Of a stretch of 35,149 bases of DNA, positions 15,198 to 24,900 are shown one piece after another. The DNA is taken from assembly GCA_003646815.1 (NCBI GenBank), contig QMLQ01000005.1, positions 1 to 35,149 of the forward strand, read 5' to 3'. The translations under genes and the position numbers were made by a program. Below the pieces are notes generated by a model. It saw only the letters and a list, made by a program, of their open reading frames with translations, made no database searches and was not told where the DNA came from. Position 1 is the stretch's first letter; every line of letters begins with the position of its first letter. This DNA comes from Deltaproteobacteria bacterium. Its GTDB lineage: Bacteria; Desulfobacterota; DSM-4660; Desulfatiglandales; Desulfatiglandaceae.

Positions 15198-16724
15198 ATG
15201 GGGAAGAAATACATAGGCGCTGTTGACCAGGGCACAACAAGCAGTCGTTTCATCATCTTTGATCATGATGGACAGATCGTAAGTGTAGATCAAAAGGAGC
15301 ATGCACAGATTTTTGCGCAGCCCGGCTGGGTGGTGCATGATCCCATGGAAATCTGGGAAAACGTCCAGGAAGTAATCAGGGGGGCACTTGCGAAGGGGGA
15401 GAGCAGCGGGACTGACCTGGCTGCCATCGGGATCACGAACCAGCGCGAAACGACCGTGATATGGGACAGGAATACGGGGAAGCCGTTCGCCAACGCCATC
15501 GTCTGGCAGTGTACCCGCACGGACCGTATATGTGAGGAACTGACGCGCAAATATGGGCAGGACGGGTTCCGGGAAAAGACTGGATTGCCTATTGCCACCT
15601 ATTTCTCCGGGCCCAAGATAAAATGGATTCTGGATCACGTGCCCGAGGCGAGGAGGTCGGCTGACAAGGGTGAAGCCCTGTTCGGGACCATGGAAACCTG
15701 GGTGATCTGGTGGCTTACGGGCGGACCAAGGGGCGGGGCTCATGTGACAGATGTGACCAATGCAAGCCGCACGATGCTCATGAACCTGAACACCCTCCAG
15801 TGGGATGATGAGATCCTTGAAGCCCTGGATATCCCGCGCAGGGTTCTCCCCCGCATTGTGCCGTCCAGCGACAGTGCGGCTTGGGGCATGACCGATGAAA
15901 ACGGTCCTTTTGACACGGAGATTCCTGTTTGCGGGGCCCTCGGCGACCAGCAGGCCGCGCTGGTTGGCCAGACGTGTTTTGAAAAGGGTGAAGCAAAGAA
16001 CACCTACGGCACGGGTTGTTTCCTTTTGCTCAACACCGGTCACGAGGCCATGAGGTCCACGCACGGAATGATCAGCACGGTTGCCTATCAGATTGGAGGA
16101 CAGAAAGCGGTTTATGCCCTTGAGGGCTCTGTGGCGATTGCGGGAGCGCTGGTCCAGTGGGTGCGGGACAACCTGGGTCTCATTTCAGAGGCCCGGGAGA
16201 TCGAAGACCTTGCACGCACAGTTGAGAACAACGGGGGCATCTATTTTGTGCCTGCCTTTTCGGGACTTTTTGCGCCATATTGGCGTGTTGATGCGCGAGG
16301 TGCGATCGTGGGGTTGACGCGATATGTGAATAAAGGCCACCTTGCGCGGGCCGTATTGGAGGCGAACGCGTATCAGACGCGGGATATTGTGGAAGCAATG
16401 GAAAAGGACTCCGGCGTAGCGCTCAGCAGGTTAAAGGTTGACGGCGGCATGGTGGTCAATGAACTCCTCATGCAGTTTCAGGCGGACATCCTGGATTGCC
16501 CGGTTATACGGCCGAAGATCACGGAAACAACGGCATTGGGGGCGGCCTACGCGGCAGGGCTTGCTGTGGGGTTCTGGGGAGGATTGGATGAACTGCGGCA
16601 GAACTGGAAAGTTGACCGGACCTGGGATCCGAACATGAGCAAGGAAACAAGAGAAAAGGGTTGTAAAGAATGGAGGAAGGCCGTCACAAAGACATTTGAT
16701 TGGGTAGAAGCCGAAGACCGGTGA
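15198..16724 (+). CDS. glpK: Glycerol kinase
   Basis: Phosphorylates glycerol with ATP to glycerol-3-phosphate, which GlpA/GlpB then oxidise. The FGGY-family fold is complete: phosphate-1 loop [11 protein letters not shown], then [13 protein letters not shown] and the substrate-contact stretch WQCTRTD. It continues with [13 protein letters not shown] and the C-terminal [15 protein letters not shown]. At 508 residues it is full length. The frame opens at 15183, but GGAGAGG lies just after that codon and at the right distance before the ATG at 15198, where family members begin (MGKKYIGA). It has its own leader after the operon terminator, so it can be expressed separately. Trapping by phosphorylation would complete the import route. 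Confidence 0.95.
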   Translation: MGKKYIGAVDQGTTSSRFIIFDHDGQIVSVDQKEHAQIFAQPGWVVHDPMEIWENVQEVIRGALAKGESSGTDLAAIGITNQRETTVIWDRNTGKPFANAIVWQCTRTDRICEELTRKYGQDGFREKTGLPIATYFSGPKIKWILDHVPEARRSADKGEALFGTMETWVIWWLTGGPRGGAHVTDVTNASRTMLMNLNTLQWDDEILEALDIPRRVLPRIVPSSDSAAWGMTDENGPFDTEIPVCGALGDQQAALVGQTCFEKGEAKNTYGTGCFLLLNTGHEAMRSTHGMISTVAYQIGGQKAVYALEGSVAIAGALVQWVRDNLGLISEAREIEDLARTVENNGGIYFVPAFSGLFAPYWRVDARGAIVGLTRYVNKGHLARAVLEANAYQTRDIVEAMEKDSGVALSRLKVDGGMVVNELLMQFQADILDCPVIRPKITETTALGAAYAAGLAVGFWGGLDELRQNWKVDRTWDPNMSKETREKGCKEWRKAVTKTFDWVEAEDR

Positions 16725-16822
16725 GAGACTTCTCCGAATCGGGAATCTGGAGAATATAAATTAAGTGTCAAGGCTGGCCTTGAAACGGCCGATGGTGAAA
16801 CGGGGTGAATGGAGAAACGATA

Positions 16823-18538
16823 GTGGACAAATCAAAACAGAACGAACCCTACGCAGGTAAACTTGTTGACCTGCTTGTGAAGGAAGAAAGGAGGGCGGTG
16901 CTCCAGGAGATCGCACTGAGTCTTCCGGACATTGTTTTGAATGATCGGCAGCTCTGCGATCTTGAACTCCTTGCAACCGGGGCTTTTTCACCCCTGGAGG
17001 GGTTCCTGAACCGGGCGGACTACGAATCCGTCCTGGACCGGATGCGGCTCCAGAATGATACCCTCTGGCCCATACCTGTCTGCCTGGATGCATCTGAAAC
17101 CAGCGTGCGTAACCTTGAGGCAGGGCAGTCGGTATGCCTCCGCGACCCGGAAGGATTTCTCCTGGCAATCCTCCATGTGGAAGATATCTGGCCGCTGGAA
17201 CGGGAAAAGGAAGCAAAGGCGGTGTACGGCACCCTTGACCGCTCCCACCCTGGGGTTCGCTACCTGTTCGAGACGGGGAGAGACTATTATCTCGGAGGCA
17301 GGCTGGAAGTCTTGCACCTGCCGCTCCACTTTGATTTCAAGCAGTTCCGTTTGACCCCCCGTGAGGTTCGCGCACTTTACGACAAGCTGGGGTGGCATCG
17401 GGTTGTGGGATTCCAGACAAGAAATCCCATCCATCGGCCCCAGTTTGAGATGACCCTAATGGCCATGAGAGAAGCAAAGGCCAACCTCCTCCTTCTCCCC
17501 ATTGCGGGAATCACGAAAGATGACGACTTTGATCATTTTGCCCGTGCCCGGTGTTATGTCGCCGTTTCCCGACACTACCCTCCCGGGTCCCACGTTCTGA
17601 ACCTCCTGCCGCTGGCGGCAAGGATGGCAGGTCCGAGGGAGGCTGTATTGCATGCAATCATAGCTAAAAACTTCGGGTGCACGCATTTTATATTCGGGAG
17701 AGACCACGGGAGCCCGGGGCTCGATAAGGAAAACAGGCCGTTTTATCATCACGATGAGGCGTGCAGGAAAATAGAGAAACTGGGGGAAGAAATCGGCGTT
17801 TCGCCTCTCCTTTTTGAGGAGATAGTGTACCTCCCCTTTGAAGATGAATATCGGGCCGTAAGCCAGGTTCCTCCTGAAACCCAGACCTTGACCTTGTCGG
17901 GCACGGATATCCGCAACCGTATTAAGACAGGCCGGAAAATTCCTGAATGGGCTACCTTTCCCGAGGTCCTCGATGAACTCAAGAAAAGCTATCCCCGGCC
18001 CCGGCAGCAGGGGTTTACGGTATTTTTGACCGGTCTTTCTGGGGCTGGCAAATCAACCATTGCAAAAGTGCTGCTCTCCAAATTTCTTGAGTTGGGTGAC
18101 CGACCCGTGACGCTTCTTGATGGCGATATTGTGCGACAGAACCTGTCGAGCGAACTTGGCTTTTCCAAGGAACACCGGGATATCAATGTTCGACGTATCG
18201 GTTTCGTGGCAAGTGAAATCACCAAGAACCGTGGCATAGCCATTTGCGCCCCCATCGCCCCTTACGAAACCACACGCGAAGAGATCCGTGCATCCATTGA
18301 AAAATATGGAGGGTTTGTTGAAGTATATGTTGCAACTCCTTTAGAGGAATGTGAAAAACGGGACAGGAAAGGCATGTACGCCAAAGCAAGAGCAGGCCTG
18401 ATCAAGGGTTTTACCGGCGTTGATGATCCCTATGAGGAGCCACAACACCCGGAGGTCCGTATTGATACCACAGAGCTCGATCCGGATGAAGCGGCCCAGG
18501 AAGTGCTCTTGTTCCTTGGCCAGAAGAATTATATCTGA
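16823..18538 (+). CDS. sat-cysC: Bifunctional sulfate adenylyltransferase / adenylylsulfate kinase
   Basis: Activates sulfate to APS and then phosphorylates it to PAPS. Residues 1-390 form ATP sulfurylase, with QTRNPIH at 198-204 and GRDH at 292-295. Residues from about 395 form APS kinase, with P-loop GLSGAGKS (404-411) and LLDGDIVRQ. In the HxxH motif of the first domain the second histidine is Q207 (HRPQ), which may mark a subfamily or a weakened activity. GTG 16823 follows GGAGAAACG well and gives 571 residues; GTG 16805 is the alternative start. It lies about 100 bases after glpK with only a weak hairpin (16730-16754, no T-run) between them. The kinase fusion points to assimilation or sulfation, not energy metabolism. 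Confidence 0.88.
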   Translation: MDKSKQNEPYAGKLVDLLVKEERRAVLQEIALSLPDIVLNDRQLCDLELLATGAFSPLEGFLNRADYESVLDRMRLQNDTLWPIPVCLDASETSVRNLEAGQSVCLRDPEGFLLAILHVEDIWPLEREKEAKAVYGTLDRSHPGVRYLFETGRDYYLGGRLEVLHLPLHFDFKQFRLTPREVRALYDKLGWHRVVGFQTRNPIHRPQFEMTLMAMREAKANLLLLPIAGITKDDDFDHFARARCYVAVSRHYPPGSHVLNLLPLAARMAGPREAVLHAIIAKNFGCTHFIFGRDHGSPGLDKENRPFYHHDEACRKIEKLGEEIGVSPLLFEEIVYLPFEDEYRAVSQVPPETQTLTLSGTDIRNRIKTGRKIPEWATFPEVLDELKKSYPRPRQQGFTVFLTGLSGAGKSTIAKVLLSKFLELGDRPVTLLDGDIVRQNLSSELGFSKEHRDINVRRIGFVASEITKNRGIAICAPIAPYETTREEIRASIEKYGGFVEVYVATPLEECEKRDRKGMYAKARAGLIKGFTGVDDPYEEPQHPEVRIDTTELDPDEAAQEVLLFLGQKNYI

Positions 18539-18568
18539 GGGTAGATGCAATTCCATATGAGACCACTA

Positions 18569-18840
18569 CTGTCCAAAAGGAATCGTTCCTGGAGATCCCA
18601 TTATTTGATTTCAATTGGTTACACCGTGGAAATCCTCTCTTGAAAAACAGGTTGTCAATCTGGAACTCACGGACAGGAGACCGGCATATTCCCTCCGCTA
18701 CGTTCGCTTCGCCGTCCATGGCTCCGCTCACTGCGGATTTTGTCCTTTCCACTGTCCTGTTCCAGGGACAAAATGACGCCGCTCCGGGAACATCCCGTTC
18801 CCCTGTCCAACAATAAATACCGTTTTTGGATAAGAATGAT
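18569..18840 (-). repeat. Dispersed repeat, copy B (about 270 bp, inverted relative to copy A)
   Basis: Read on the minus strand, this stretch follows copy A (2111-2522) block by block: CCAAAAACGGTATTTATTG, a GGGAAC...GTTCCC hairpin with loop GGGAT in place of GGGGT, CCCTGGAACAGGACAG, GCAGTGAGCGGAGCCA, GCGAACGTAGCGGAGGG and GTGTAACCAATT. It ends in TTTTGGACAGT where copy A ends in TTTTTTTGGACAGC. The ends carry the same short inverted repeat (TCCAAAA). It lacks the two extra segments of copy A. It fills nearly the whole gap between sat-cysC and the VanZ-like gene and ends right at the start of the latter. Confidence 0.8.
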
Positions 18841-19254
18841 ATGAAGCGTCTGTACAACAACGAATATCACTATTTGGTTTACCGGGCTCTGGCCGTCTTG
18901 TGGATGGTAGTTATCTACTGGCTTTCTTCCAAACCAAGTCTCCCTGCCCCCGACCTGTTCTGGGGACAGGACAAAGTGGAACATGCGCTGGCTTTCGGTC
19001 TGCTGGGCTTCCTGGTTGCGTCGTCTTTCCGTGCAAGTCAACATGCGTCTTTTAAAAAACGGGTGAGCATCGTCACGGTGATTGTGGCGGGCTACGGTTT
19101 TTTTGACGAGGCGCACCAGTTCTTCGTGCCCGGCCGGGACGCCAGCTTCTGGGACCTTTTCGCTGATAGTACAGGCGGTTTCCTTACAGCATTTCTTTTC
19201 CTGCGGTATAAATCACGGAAATTTTCAGGGCAGGAAGCCAGCCCCCTTTCTTGA
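18841..19254 (+). CDS. VanZ-like membrane protein
   Basis: A small inner-membrane protein of about 137 residues with several hydrophobic segments and the VanZ-like landmarks DKVEHALAFGLLGFL, FFDEAHQFFVPGRDAS and DLFADSTGGF. Members of this family are widespread, and the only named role is low-level teicoplanin resistance for VanZ itself. Here the function is unknown. A TTG start at 18826 is in frame, but the ATG at 18841 is preferred. Neither has a good ribosome-binding sequence. The dispersed repeat ends at the start codon, so the repeat supplies the upstream region and may have displaced the original promoter. Confidence 0.75.
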   Translation: MKRLYNNEYHYLVYRALAVLWMVVIYWLSSKPSLPAPDLFWGQDKVEHALAFGLLGFLVASSFRASQHASFKKRVSIVTVIVAGYGFFDEAHQFFVPGRDASFWDLFADSTGGFLTAFLFLRYKSRKFSGQEASPLS

Positions 19255-19278
19255 CATTTTCAAAATACGAATTATTTA
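19251..19278 (+). promoter_or_regulatory. Candidate promoter of the hsp20 pair
   Basis: TTGACA (19251-19256) overlaps the VanZ-like stop codon. TATTTA (19273-19278) follows after 16 bases in an AT-rich run. This would give a leader of about 145 bases. I see no clear sigma32-type -10 (CCCCAT) and no CIRCE element, so heat regulation cannot be read from the DNA. Confidence 0.45.
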
Positions 19279-19415
19279 TTTGATACACACTGAATCACGG
19301 ACCGCGCGGCCGTATCTATGTGACTGGACTGAGAGCAAAAAGCCCGAGAGGCGCCAATCTGGTCATTTGGGCTGGAGTAAGCGATGCGGAAACCAGGAGT
19401 AAAGAGAAAATCTCA

Positions 19416-19428
19416 AAAGGAGGTGATC
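19416..19428 (+). promoter_or_regulatory. Extended ribosome-binding sequence of hsp20-1
   Basis: AAAGGAGGTGATC is complementary over 13 bases to the usual 3' end of bacterial 16S rRNA, far beyond the normal 5-6. It lies 2 bases before the ATG at 19431, with GGAGG seven bases away. It fixes the start codon. Confidence 0.85.
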
Positions 19429-19430
19429 AT

Positions 19431-19886
19431 ATGGCCATTTTGAGATGGAGAGATCCATTCGAAACCACAGCATTTACAGAATTAAACAGGTTGCAGGAAG
19501 AAATGAACATGCTTTTCGACCGGTTTTTCGGGGAAAGGACGCCGGTAAGGAATGCAGGAGTGTTCCCGGCCGTGAACGTAAGCCAGGATGATGATAACGT
19601 GTATATAACGGCGGAACTCCCGGGCATAGCAGGAAAGGACCTGGACATTACGGTGGAAGAGGATACGGTCCTGGTCAGGGGAGAACGCAAGGCCGAGCCT
19701 GAGGGTGAGGACGTCAGTTATCATCGCCGTGAAAGGGGGGAAGGAAAATTCAGCCGGACGGTAACGCTTCCCACCAGAATCGTGGCTGACAAGGCGACTG
19801 CTGAAACCAAGGATGGCATCCTGCGGCTGACATTGCCGAAGGCCGAGGAGGTCAAGCCCAAGAAAATCGAGATCAAAGTGGGCTGA
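19431..19886 (+). CDS. Hsp20-family small heat-shock protein 1
   Basis: An ATP-independent holdase chaperone of 151 residues. The N-terminal region has WRDPFETTAFTELNRLQEEMNMLFDRFF. The alpha-crystallin domain starts at about 45 with FPAVNVSQDDDNVYITAELPG. The conserved GILRLTLPK and a final KKIEIKV complete the family layout. The frame is open upstream to 19320, but the exceptional ribosome-binding sequence places the start at 19431. The second hsp20 starts 15 bases after its stop. Together they form a two-gene unit that ends in a hairpin terminator. Confidence 0.92.
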   Translation: MAILRWRDPFETTAFTELNRLQEEMNMLFDRFFGERTPVRNAGVFPAVNVSQDDDNVYITAELPGIAGKDLDITVEEDTVLVRGERKAEPEGEDVSYHRRERGEGKFSRTVTLPTRIVADKATAETKDGILRLTLPKAEEVKPKKIEIKVG

Positions 19887-19901
19887 AAGGGGGTGACTTC
19901 C

Positions 19902-20297
19902 ATGGAAAAAAATCTGGAATTGCGAGGAAAGAAAGAGATGGAATCAAAAGGTGAACTGACCCAGCGGCGTCCGGTGTTTATTCCCGCTGTTGATATTTTT
20001 GAAAATAAGGAAGCTTTAGTGCTTATTGCAGACATGCCGGGCGTAACAAATGATGGAGTCGAAATTCATCTTGAGGACAGCGAACTGACCATTCGTGGAA
20101 AAGTCGTGGAAGAGGAACAGACTGCCATGCCTGTCTATACGGAATACCGGTCAGGAGATTATTACCGGAGTTTTACGCTGAGCAATGTTATTGATCAGCA
20201 GAAGATTGAAGCGAGCATGAAGGACGGCGTGTTGAAAATCATATTACCAAAAGCGGAGACAGCGAAACCAAGACAAATTACTGTAAAAGCTGGTTGA
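19902..20297 (+). CDS. Hsp20-family small heat-shock protein 2
   Basis: A second holdase chaperone, 131 residues, only moderately similar to its neighbour. The alpha-crystallin domain begins at about residue 25 (FIPAVDIFENKEALVLIADMPGV) and ends with GVLKIILPKAETAKPRQITVK. Landmark YYRSFTLS is in the usual place. The ATG at 19902 is preferred over GTG 19893 because AAAGGGGGTGA sits upstream at the right distance. It probably forms mixed oligomers with, or a division of labour with, the first Hsp20; that is inference from pairing alone. Confidence 0.9.
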   Translation: MEKNLELRGKKEMESKGELTQRRPVFIPAVDIFENKEALVLIADMPGVTNDGVEIHLEDSELTIRGKVVEEEQTAMPVYTEYRSGDYYRSFTLSNVIDQQKIEASMKDGVLKIILPKAETAKPRQITVKAG

Positions 20298-20313
20298 GGA
20301 AAAAAGGAGAATA

Positions 20314-20350
20314 GGGACCCTTCGGCGGGGATAAAAAGCCGAAGGGCCCC
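20314..20350 (+). terminator. Hairpin terminator after the hsp20 pair
   Basis: GGGACCCTTCGGC and GCCGAAGGGCCCC form a GC-rich stem (core CCCTTCGGC 20318-20326 with GCCGAAGGG 20338-20346) about 20 bases after the stop. The T-rich stretch after it (TGCCGTTTTGGTTT) is interrupted, so efficiency is uncertain. It also lies before the 3' end of the convergent MFS gene. Confidence 0.65.
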
Positions 20351-20412
20351 TGCCGTTTTGGTTTATCAACCTCAGTGGTGCGAGGCTAATGCATCCATGA
20401 GAGAGAAAAGAA

Positions 20413-21624
20413 TCACTGTGCCGGTTGTTCGGGATTTTTGGACGTATGATGAATGAGATACAGGATAACTCCCACGAGGAATACTGAAACACCTCCCAGG
20501 ACCGGAAAAGTCGCTTCAATCCCAATATTCTTTTCCACAAATTCCACCATCTTTACCGAGAAGGATCCCACCCCGAAGGTCACCACGAATTTTGTCCCAA
20601 AGGCCGAGTGATGAAGGCGTTTCGGCGCAAAAAGGGCCACCAGGGTATTCTCTATGGGCTGCATGCCGATGAGGAAAAAGGTGTAAATAAAAACCAGAAT
20701 GAGCAAAGGGACATCATGAAAGAGACCCATGAGGAATGCGGCGGGCACTGTGATGGCGTGAAAAACCAGGTAAGAGTAGCGGGGTTCAAAACGGTTCCCG
20801 ATTCTGCCTCCCGCATATTGCCCCAGTATTCCGATGAAGAATATCAGGGAGGTGGTAAAAGTTGCCACCAGGTTGCCCGGGAGTTCTCTCCCAATCATCA
20901 TGGAAAAAAAATGTGTCACTCCCTGGTTTTTCAGTTCAAAGTAGGCGGGCATGACCACGGTTGCTCCCCGATAGGCGATTCCCCCCAGCATCATTGCAAC
21001 AAGCAATATGAGAAACGCGGAGAGGTTTCCGTTTTCTGATGTTTCCGTGGCTTCCTCGGTGGTTTCCGAAAGCAGCGTAATGGTCAGGAGGGCCGTCATG
21101 GCCGCACCTATCACATGCATTCCGCCAAGAAGAAGATACGCACCGGCAGGCCCCCATATCCAGTTGATGAGGCCGGTGAGGAGCGGTGCTGAAGCCAGCC
21201 CCACATTTCCGAACATGCCGTTGTACCCCATGGCAAGACTCACCTGCCGAATTTCCCGTGAGATCATTCCCAGTGCTATTGGATGATAAATACCTGAAAA
21301 CAGGCCGAGTGCCGCCAGGGAAATCGTGAGCGCGGAGGGGGAGTTGACATACCTGGCCGCTGCCATTGCGCTTACGGCGGAACCAATGTAAAAAAGGAAA
21401 AGCAAGAACCGGGGTCCCAATCGATCTGCAAGCATTCCCCACGGGAGAGAAGTGATACCGAAAAGAAGATACATCCAGAAAGAAATTCCCAGGACGGTTG
21501 ACATGTCCAGGTGCATTCGCGAAGCGAGGGGGAGGACAAGGGCGGGAAATACAAGCACATTGAAATGGCTCAGAAAGTGCCCGTAGCAGGTGACCGTGAG
21601 GATCCTTTGTTCGCGGTTGTCCAT
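20413..21624 (-). CDS. MFS transporter
   Basis: An inner-membrane permease of the major facilitator superfamily, 403 residues, with about 12 hydrophobic segments by eye. The loop 2-3 motif appears as GMLADRLGPRF, typical of MFS. The overall pattern (GHFLSHFNVLVFPALVLPLA at the start and GLFSGIYHPIALGMIS) resembles the fosmidomycin-resistance-like group, but the substrate cannot be named. The frame opens at 21675; the ATG at 21624 is chosen because AGGAG lies 10 bases before it on the minus strand. It is divergent from hrpA with 287 bases between starts. Confidence 0.8.
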   Translation of the reverse strand: MDNREQRILTVTCYGHFLSHFNVLVFPALVLPLASRMHLDMSTVLGISFWMYLLFGITSLPWGMLADRLGPRFLLFLFYIGSAVSAMAAARYVNSPSALTISLAALGLFSGIYHPIALGMISREIRQVSLAMGYNGMFGNVGLASAPLLTGLINWIWGPAGAYLLLGGMHVIGAAMTALLTITLLSETTEEATETSENGNLSAFLILLVAMMLGGIAYRGATVVMPAYFELKNQGVTHFFSMMIGRELPGNLVATFTTSLIFFIGILGQYAGGRIGNRFEPRYSYLVFHAITVPAAFLMGLFHDVPLLILVFIYTFFLIGMQPIENTLVALFAPKRLHHSAFGTKFVVTFGVGSFSVKMVEFVEKNIGIEATFPVLGGVSVFLVGVILYLIHHTSKNPEQPAQ

Positions 21625-21791
21625 TGTGTGGAGTTCTCCTGAAAAAGATTGCCGATTGGGGTGAAGAAGGGTCACACCATACAGGAATAGTCAGCCTGGA
21701 GACAAGCCAAAAAAAGGAGATGCCTGTATTACCCTATCCTTTTTATGTGCAGAGAGGGTTTGGGAAAGGCTGTATATTGCAAGGGAAGAGG

Positions 21792-21819
21792 TTGAGGTTG
21801 CAAATTCGTGTGCTATCAT
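21792..21819 (+). promoter_or_regulatory. Candidate hrpA promoter
   Basis: TTGAGG (21792-21797) and TATCAT (21814-21819), 16 bases apart, lie about 90 bases before the hrpA start in the gap shared with the divergent MFS gene. Match to consensus is fair at best. Confidence 0.35.
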
Positions 21820-21911
21820 TTACAGAAGTATTAGCCCGCAGATGGATATCTGAGATCAGATTAAACAGGAGAGGAATCATTCATGGTATCTGGAGGGAAG
21901 TGTTTCTCCCC

Positions 21912-24900
21912 ATGTCTCTAAAAAACCGCCTTCACAACATTCGCAAAAGAATTCCGCTGGCCATGTTCAGGGAGCAGGAGCATGTGGCAAGGCGCCTGAA
22001 GAACCTCGAAAAAAAACTTTTCCGGGAGGGAGGTCCCGACGAGGGATTTGACAGGGAAATTGCATTGCTTGAGCAGGAGCTTGACCGGTCTTTGCGGGAA
22101 CGGGCTCTGCGGGCGGCGCAAAGGCCCGCTCTTAGGTATCCAGAAACACTGCCGATTACGGCGAGGAAAGATGATATCATCGGTGCTCTTGCCGAGAACC
22201 AGGTGATCATTGTGTCCGGCGATACCGGATCAGGGAAAAGCACCCAACTCCCGAAAATGTGCCTGGAGGCCGGAAGAGGAATCGGTGGAAAAATCGGGTG
22301 TACTCAGCCCCGCAGGATAGCCGCCAGCACCATCGCGCACAGGATCGCCGAAGAGATGGGAGAATCCCTGGGCCGTTCAGTGGGATACAAGGTCCGTTTT
22401 CGGGACCGGACGTCGCGGACCGCCTATATAAAAATTCTGACCGACGGAATGCTCCTGGCGGAAACCCAGCGGGACCCGCATCTCACCCAGTATGATACCC
22501 TGATCATAGACGAAGCGCATGAGCGCACCATCAATATCGACTTTCTCCTGGGGATTCTTAAGACGCTGATCAGAAAACGGCATGAACTCAAGGTGATCAT
22601 CAGTTCAGCCACGATGGACACGGAAAAATTTTCGCTGTTTTTTGATGATGCTCCGGTGATAGAGGTAAGCGGGAGGACCTATCCGGTGGAAGTTGAGTAT
22701 CTTTCCGGAAACGGCGGAGACAGGAAAACCCATGAAATCGATTATATTGATGCAGCGGTAGCGGCCGTGGAAGAGATCATGGGGAGAAGGGACCGGGGTG
22801 ATATCCTGGTTTTTATGCCCACGGAGCAGGATATCGTTGAAACGTGTGAGAGACTGGAGGGAAGACAGTATCCGGGTACGGCTGTTTTGCCGCTTTTTGC
22901 CAGGCTCCCCTGGTCCCGACAGAAACAGGTGTACAGCGTGCGGGAGCGCAAGGTCGTGGTGGCTACCAATGTGGCGGAGACCTCCCTTACCATTCCCGGA
23001 ATCAGGTATGTGATTGATACGGGTCTTGCCCGTATCTCACGCTACATGCCCGGAACGCGAACCACTGCGCTGCCCATCAGCCTCATATCACAGGCAAGCG
23101 CTGATCAACGAAAAGGGCGCTGCGGCAGGGTGCAGAACGGAGTGTGCATCCGGCTCTATGATGAAGAGGATTTCCTTTCAAGGCCTGAGTTCACGCCTCC
23201 CGAGATTATACGTTCCAACCTGGCGGAAGTGATCCTGCGCATGATAGCGCTGAAGCTGGGTGATATCGCGCTATTTCCATTCCTGGATCGACCCGGACAG
23301 CGGAGCATTCATGACGGCTTTACCCTCCTGGAGGAGTTGGGGGCGGTTTCAGGCAGAGGCAAGGACCTGAGGCTCACAAAAAGGGGCCGCCTCATGGCAA
23401 AGATGCCCCTTGATCCGAGAATTTCCAGAATGATGATTGAGGCCCGTGCACGGAACTGTGTGGATGAGGTGGCGGTTATAGCTGCTGCACTCAGTATCCA
23501 GGATCCACGGGAACGGCCGGCGGAAAAAGCAGAGCTCGCTGCGCAGGCCCATGCCCCCTTCAGGGACGCGGGCTCAGACTTCATCACCCTCTTGAACATC
23601 TGGACCCAATACCAGCGGGCGCGGGAGGAGTTCAAGCCCCAAAGCAAGATGCGGGCATTCTGCAGGGAGTGCTTCCTTTCTTTTCCAAGGATGAGGGAAT
23701 GGGTCCATGTGCACGACCAGATCCTTTCCATCCTTGAGGAACAGAAGCAAAGGGACGTGTCATCAGGAGAACAGCCCGAAAGGGAGGGGATTTATGAGCG
23801 GATCCACAAGTCGATCCTCGCGGGATTTCTTTCCAATATTGCAATGAAGAAAGATAAAAATATGTACCTGGCGGCCAGAGGCAGGGAAGTCATGGTATTT
23901 CCGGGCTCAACACTTTTTAACAAGGGTGTCCCGTGGATCGTTGCGGCGGAGATGATTAAGACGTCCCGCCTTTTCGCCAGGACCACGGCAAGGATCGACC
24001 CGGGATGGCTGGAAGAACTCGGAGGGGGATTGTGCAAGTCAACCTATTCCGGTCCCCACTGGGAAAAGAGCCGGGGAGAGGTACGCGCCCTGGAGCAGGT
24101 GAGCCTTTTTGGTCTCATCATCGTGTCCGGGAGATCAGTCTCTTTCGGGAGGATTGAGCCCGAAGAGGCCCACCGGATATTTATTCGATCGGCCCTGGTG
24201 GAAGGTGAGGTAAAGGAATCCTTTCCTTTTCTCCGGCATAACCAGGAGCTTTTGGAGCGGGTGGCTAAAGTAGAGGAAAAGGTTCGGAGGAGAGGGTTTC
24301 TCGTGAGCGAGGATACGATGGCGGATTTCTATTCTCAACGGCTCCCCGGGATTTGCGATATCCGGGGCCTGAAAAGGTTGATCCGGAAAGCGGGAGGGGA
24401 TGATTTTCTCAGGATGAGTGAAGAGGACTTGCTCCGAGAAAAGCCGGATGAGGACGAACTTTCCCTTTTCCCGGACCAGATTGCTTTGGGAAACCGGGTG
24501 TTTCCATGCTCTTACAAATTTGCCCCGGGCAAGGAAGAGGATGGAGTAACTGTTTCGGTTCCCTCAGGGTTGTTGTCTGCTGTTTCACCCGAGCTCCTTG
24601 AGTGGGGCATGCCGGGGTTTTTCAGAGAAAAAATCACTGCGCTGGTGAGGGGGCTGCCCAAGCGATACCGGAAGCTACTGGTCCCGGTTTCAGCCACCGT
24701 AGATATCATTGAAAAGGAGATGAAGCAGGGGAAAGGGCCTCTGGTGACGGCCCTGGCAGGTTTTGTATTTGACCGTTTCGGGGTGGATATTCCCGCATCA
24801 GTGTGGGCCTCCGTTGAGATCCCGGAGCACCTGAAAATGCGTGTTTCAGTGGTTGATAACCAGGGCCGTGAGATTGATTCGGGCAGGAATGTGCGCCTCC

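Noticed and set aside
15108-16064. 318-codon minus-strand frame
   Set aside because: Antisense to glycerol kinase, which is complete and well conserved.
18411-18860. 149-codon minus-strand frame through copy B
   Set aside because: It runs antisense into the sat-cysC coding end and exists only because the repeat lacks stops in that frame.
19285-19430. ROSE-type RNA thermometer in the hsp20 leader
   Set aside because: No upstream stretch complementary to the ribosome-binding sequence was found by eye; a folding calculation would be needed to revive the idea.
21624-21911. 96-residue upstream extension of HrpA
   Set aside because: No match to the HrpA N-terminus. It crosses the MFS/hrpA intergenic region, and the family start fits ATG 21912.
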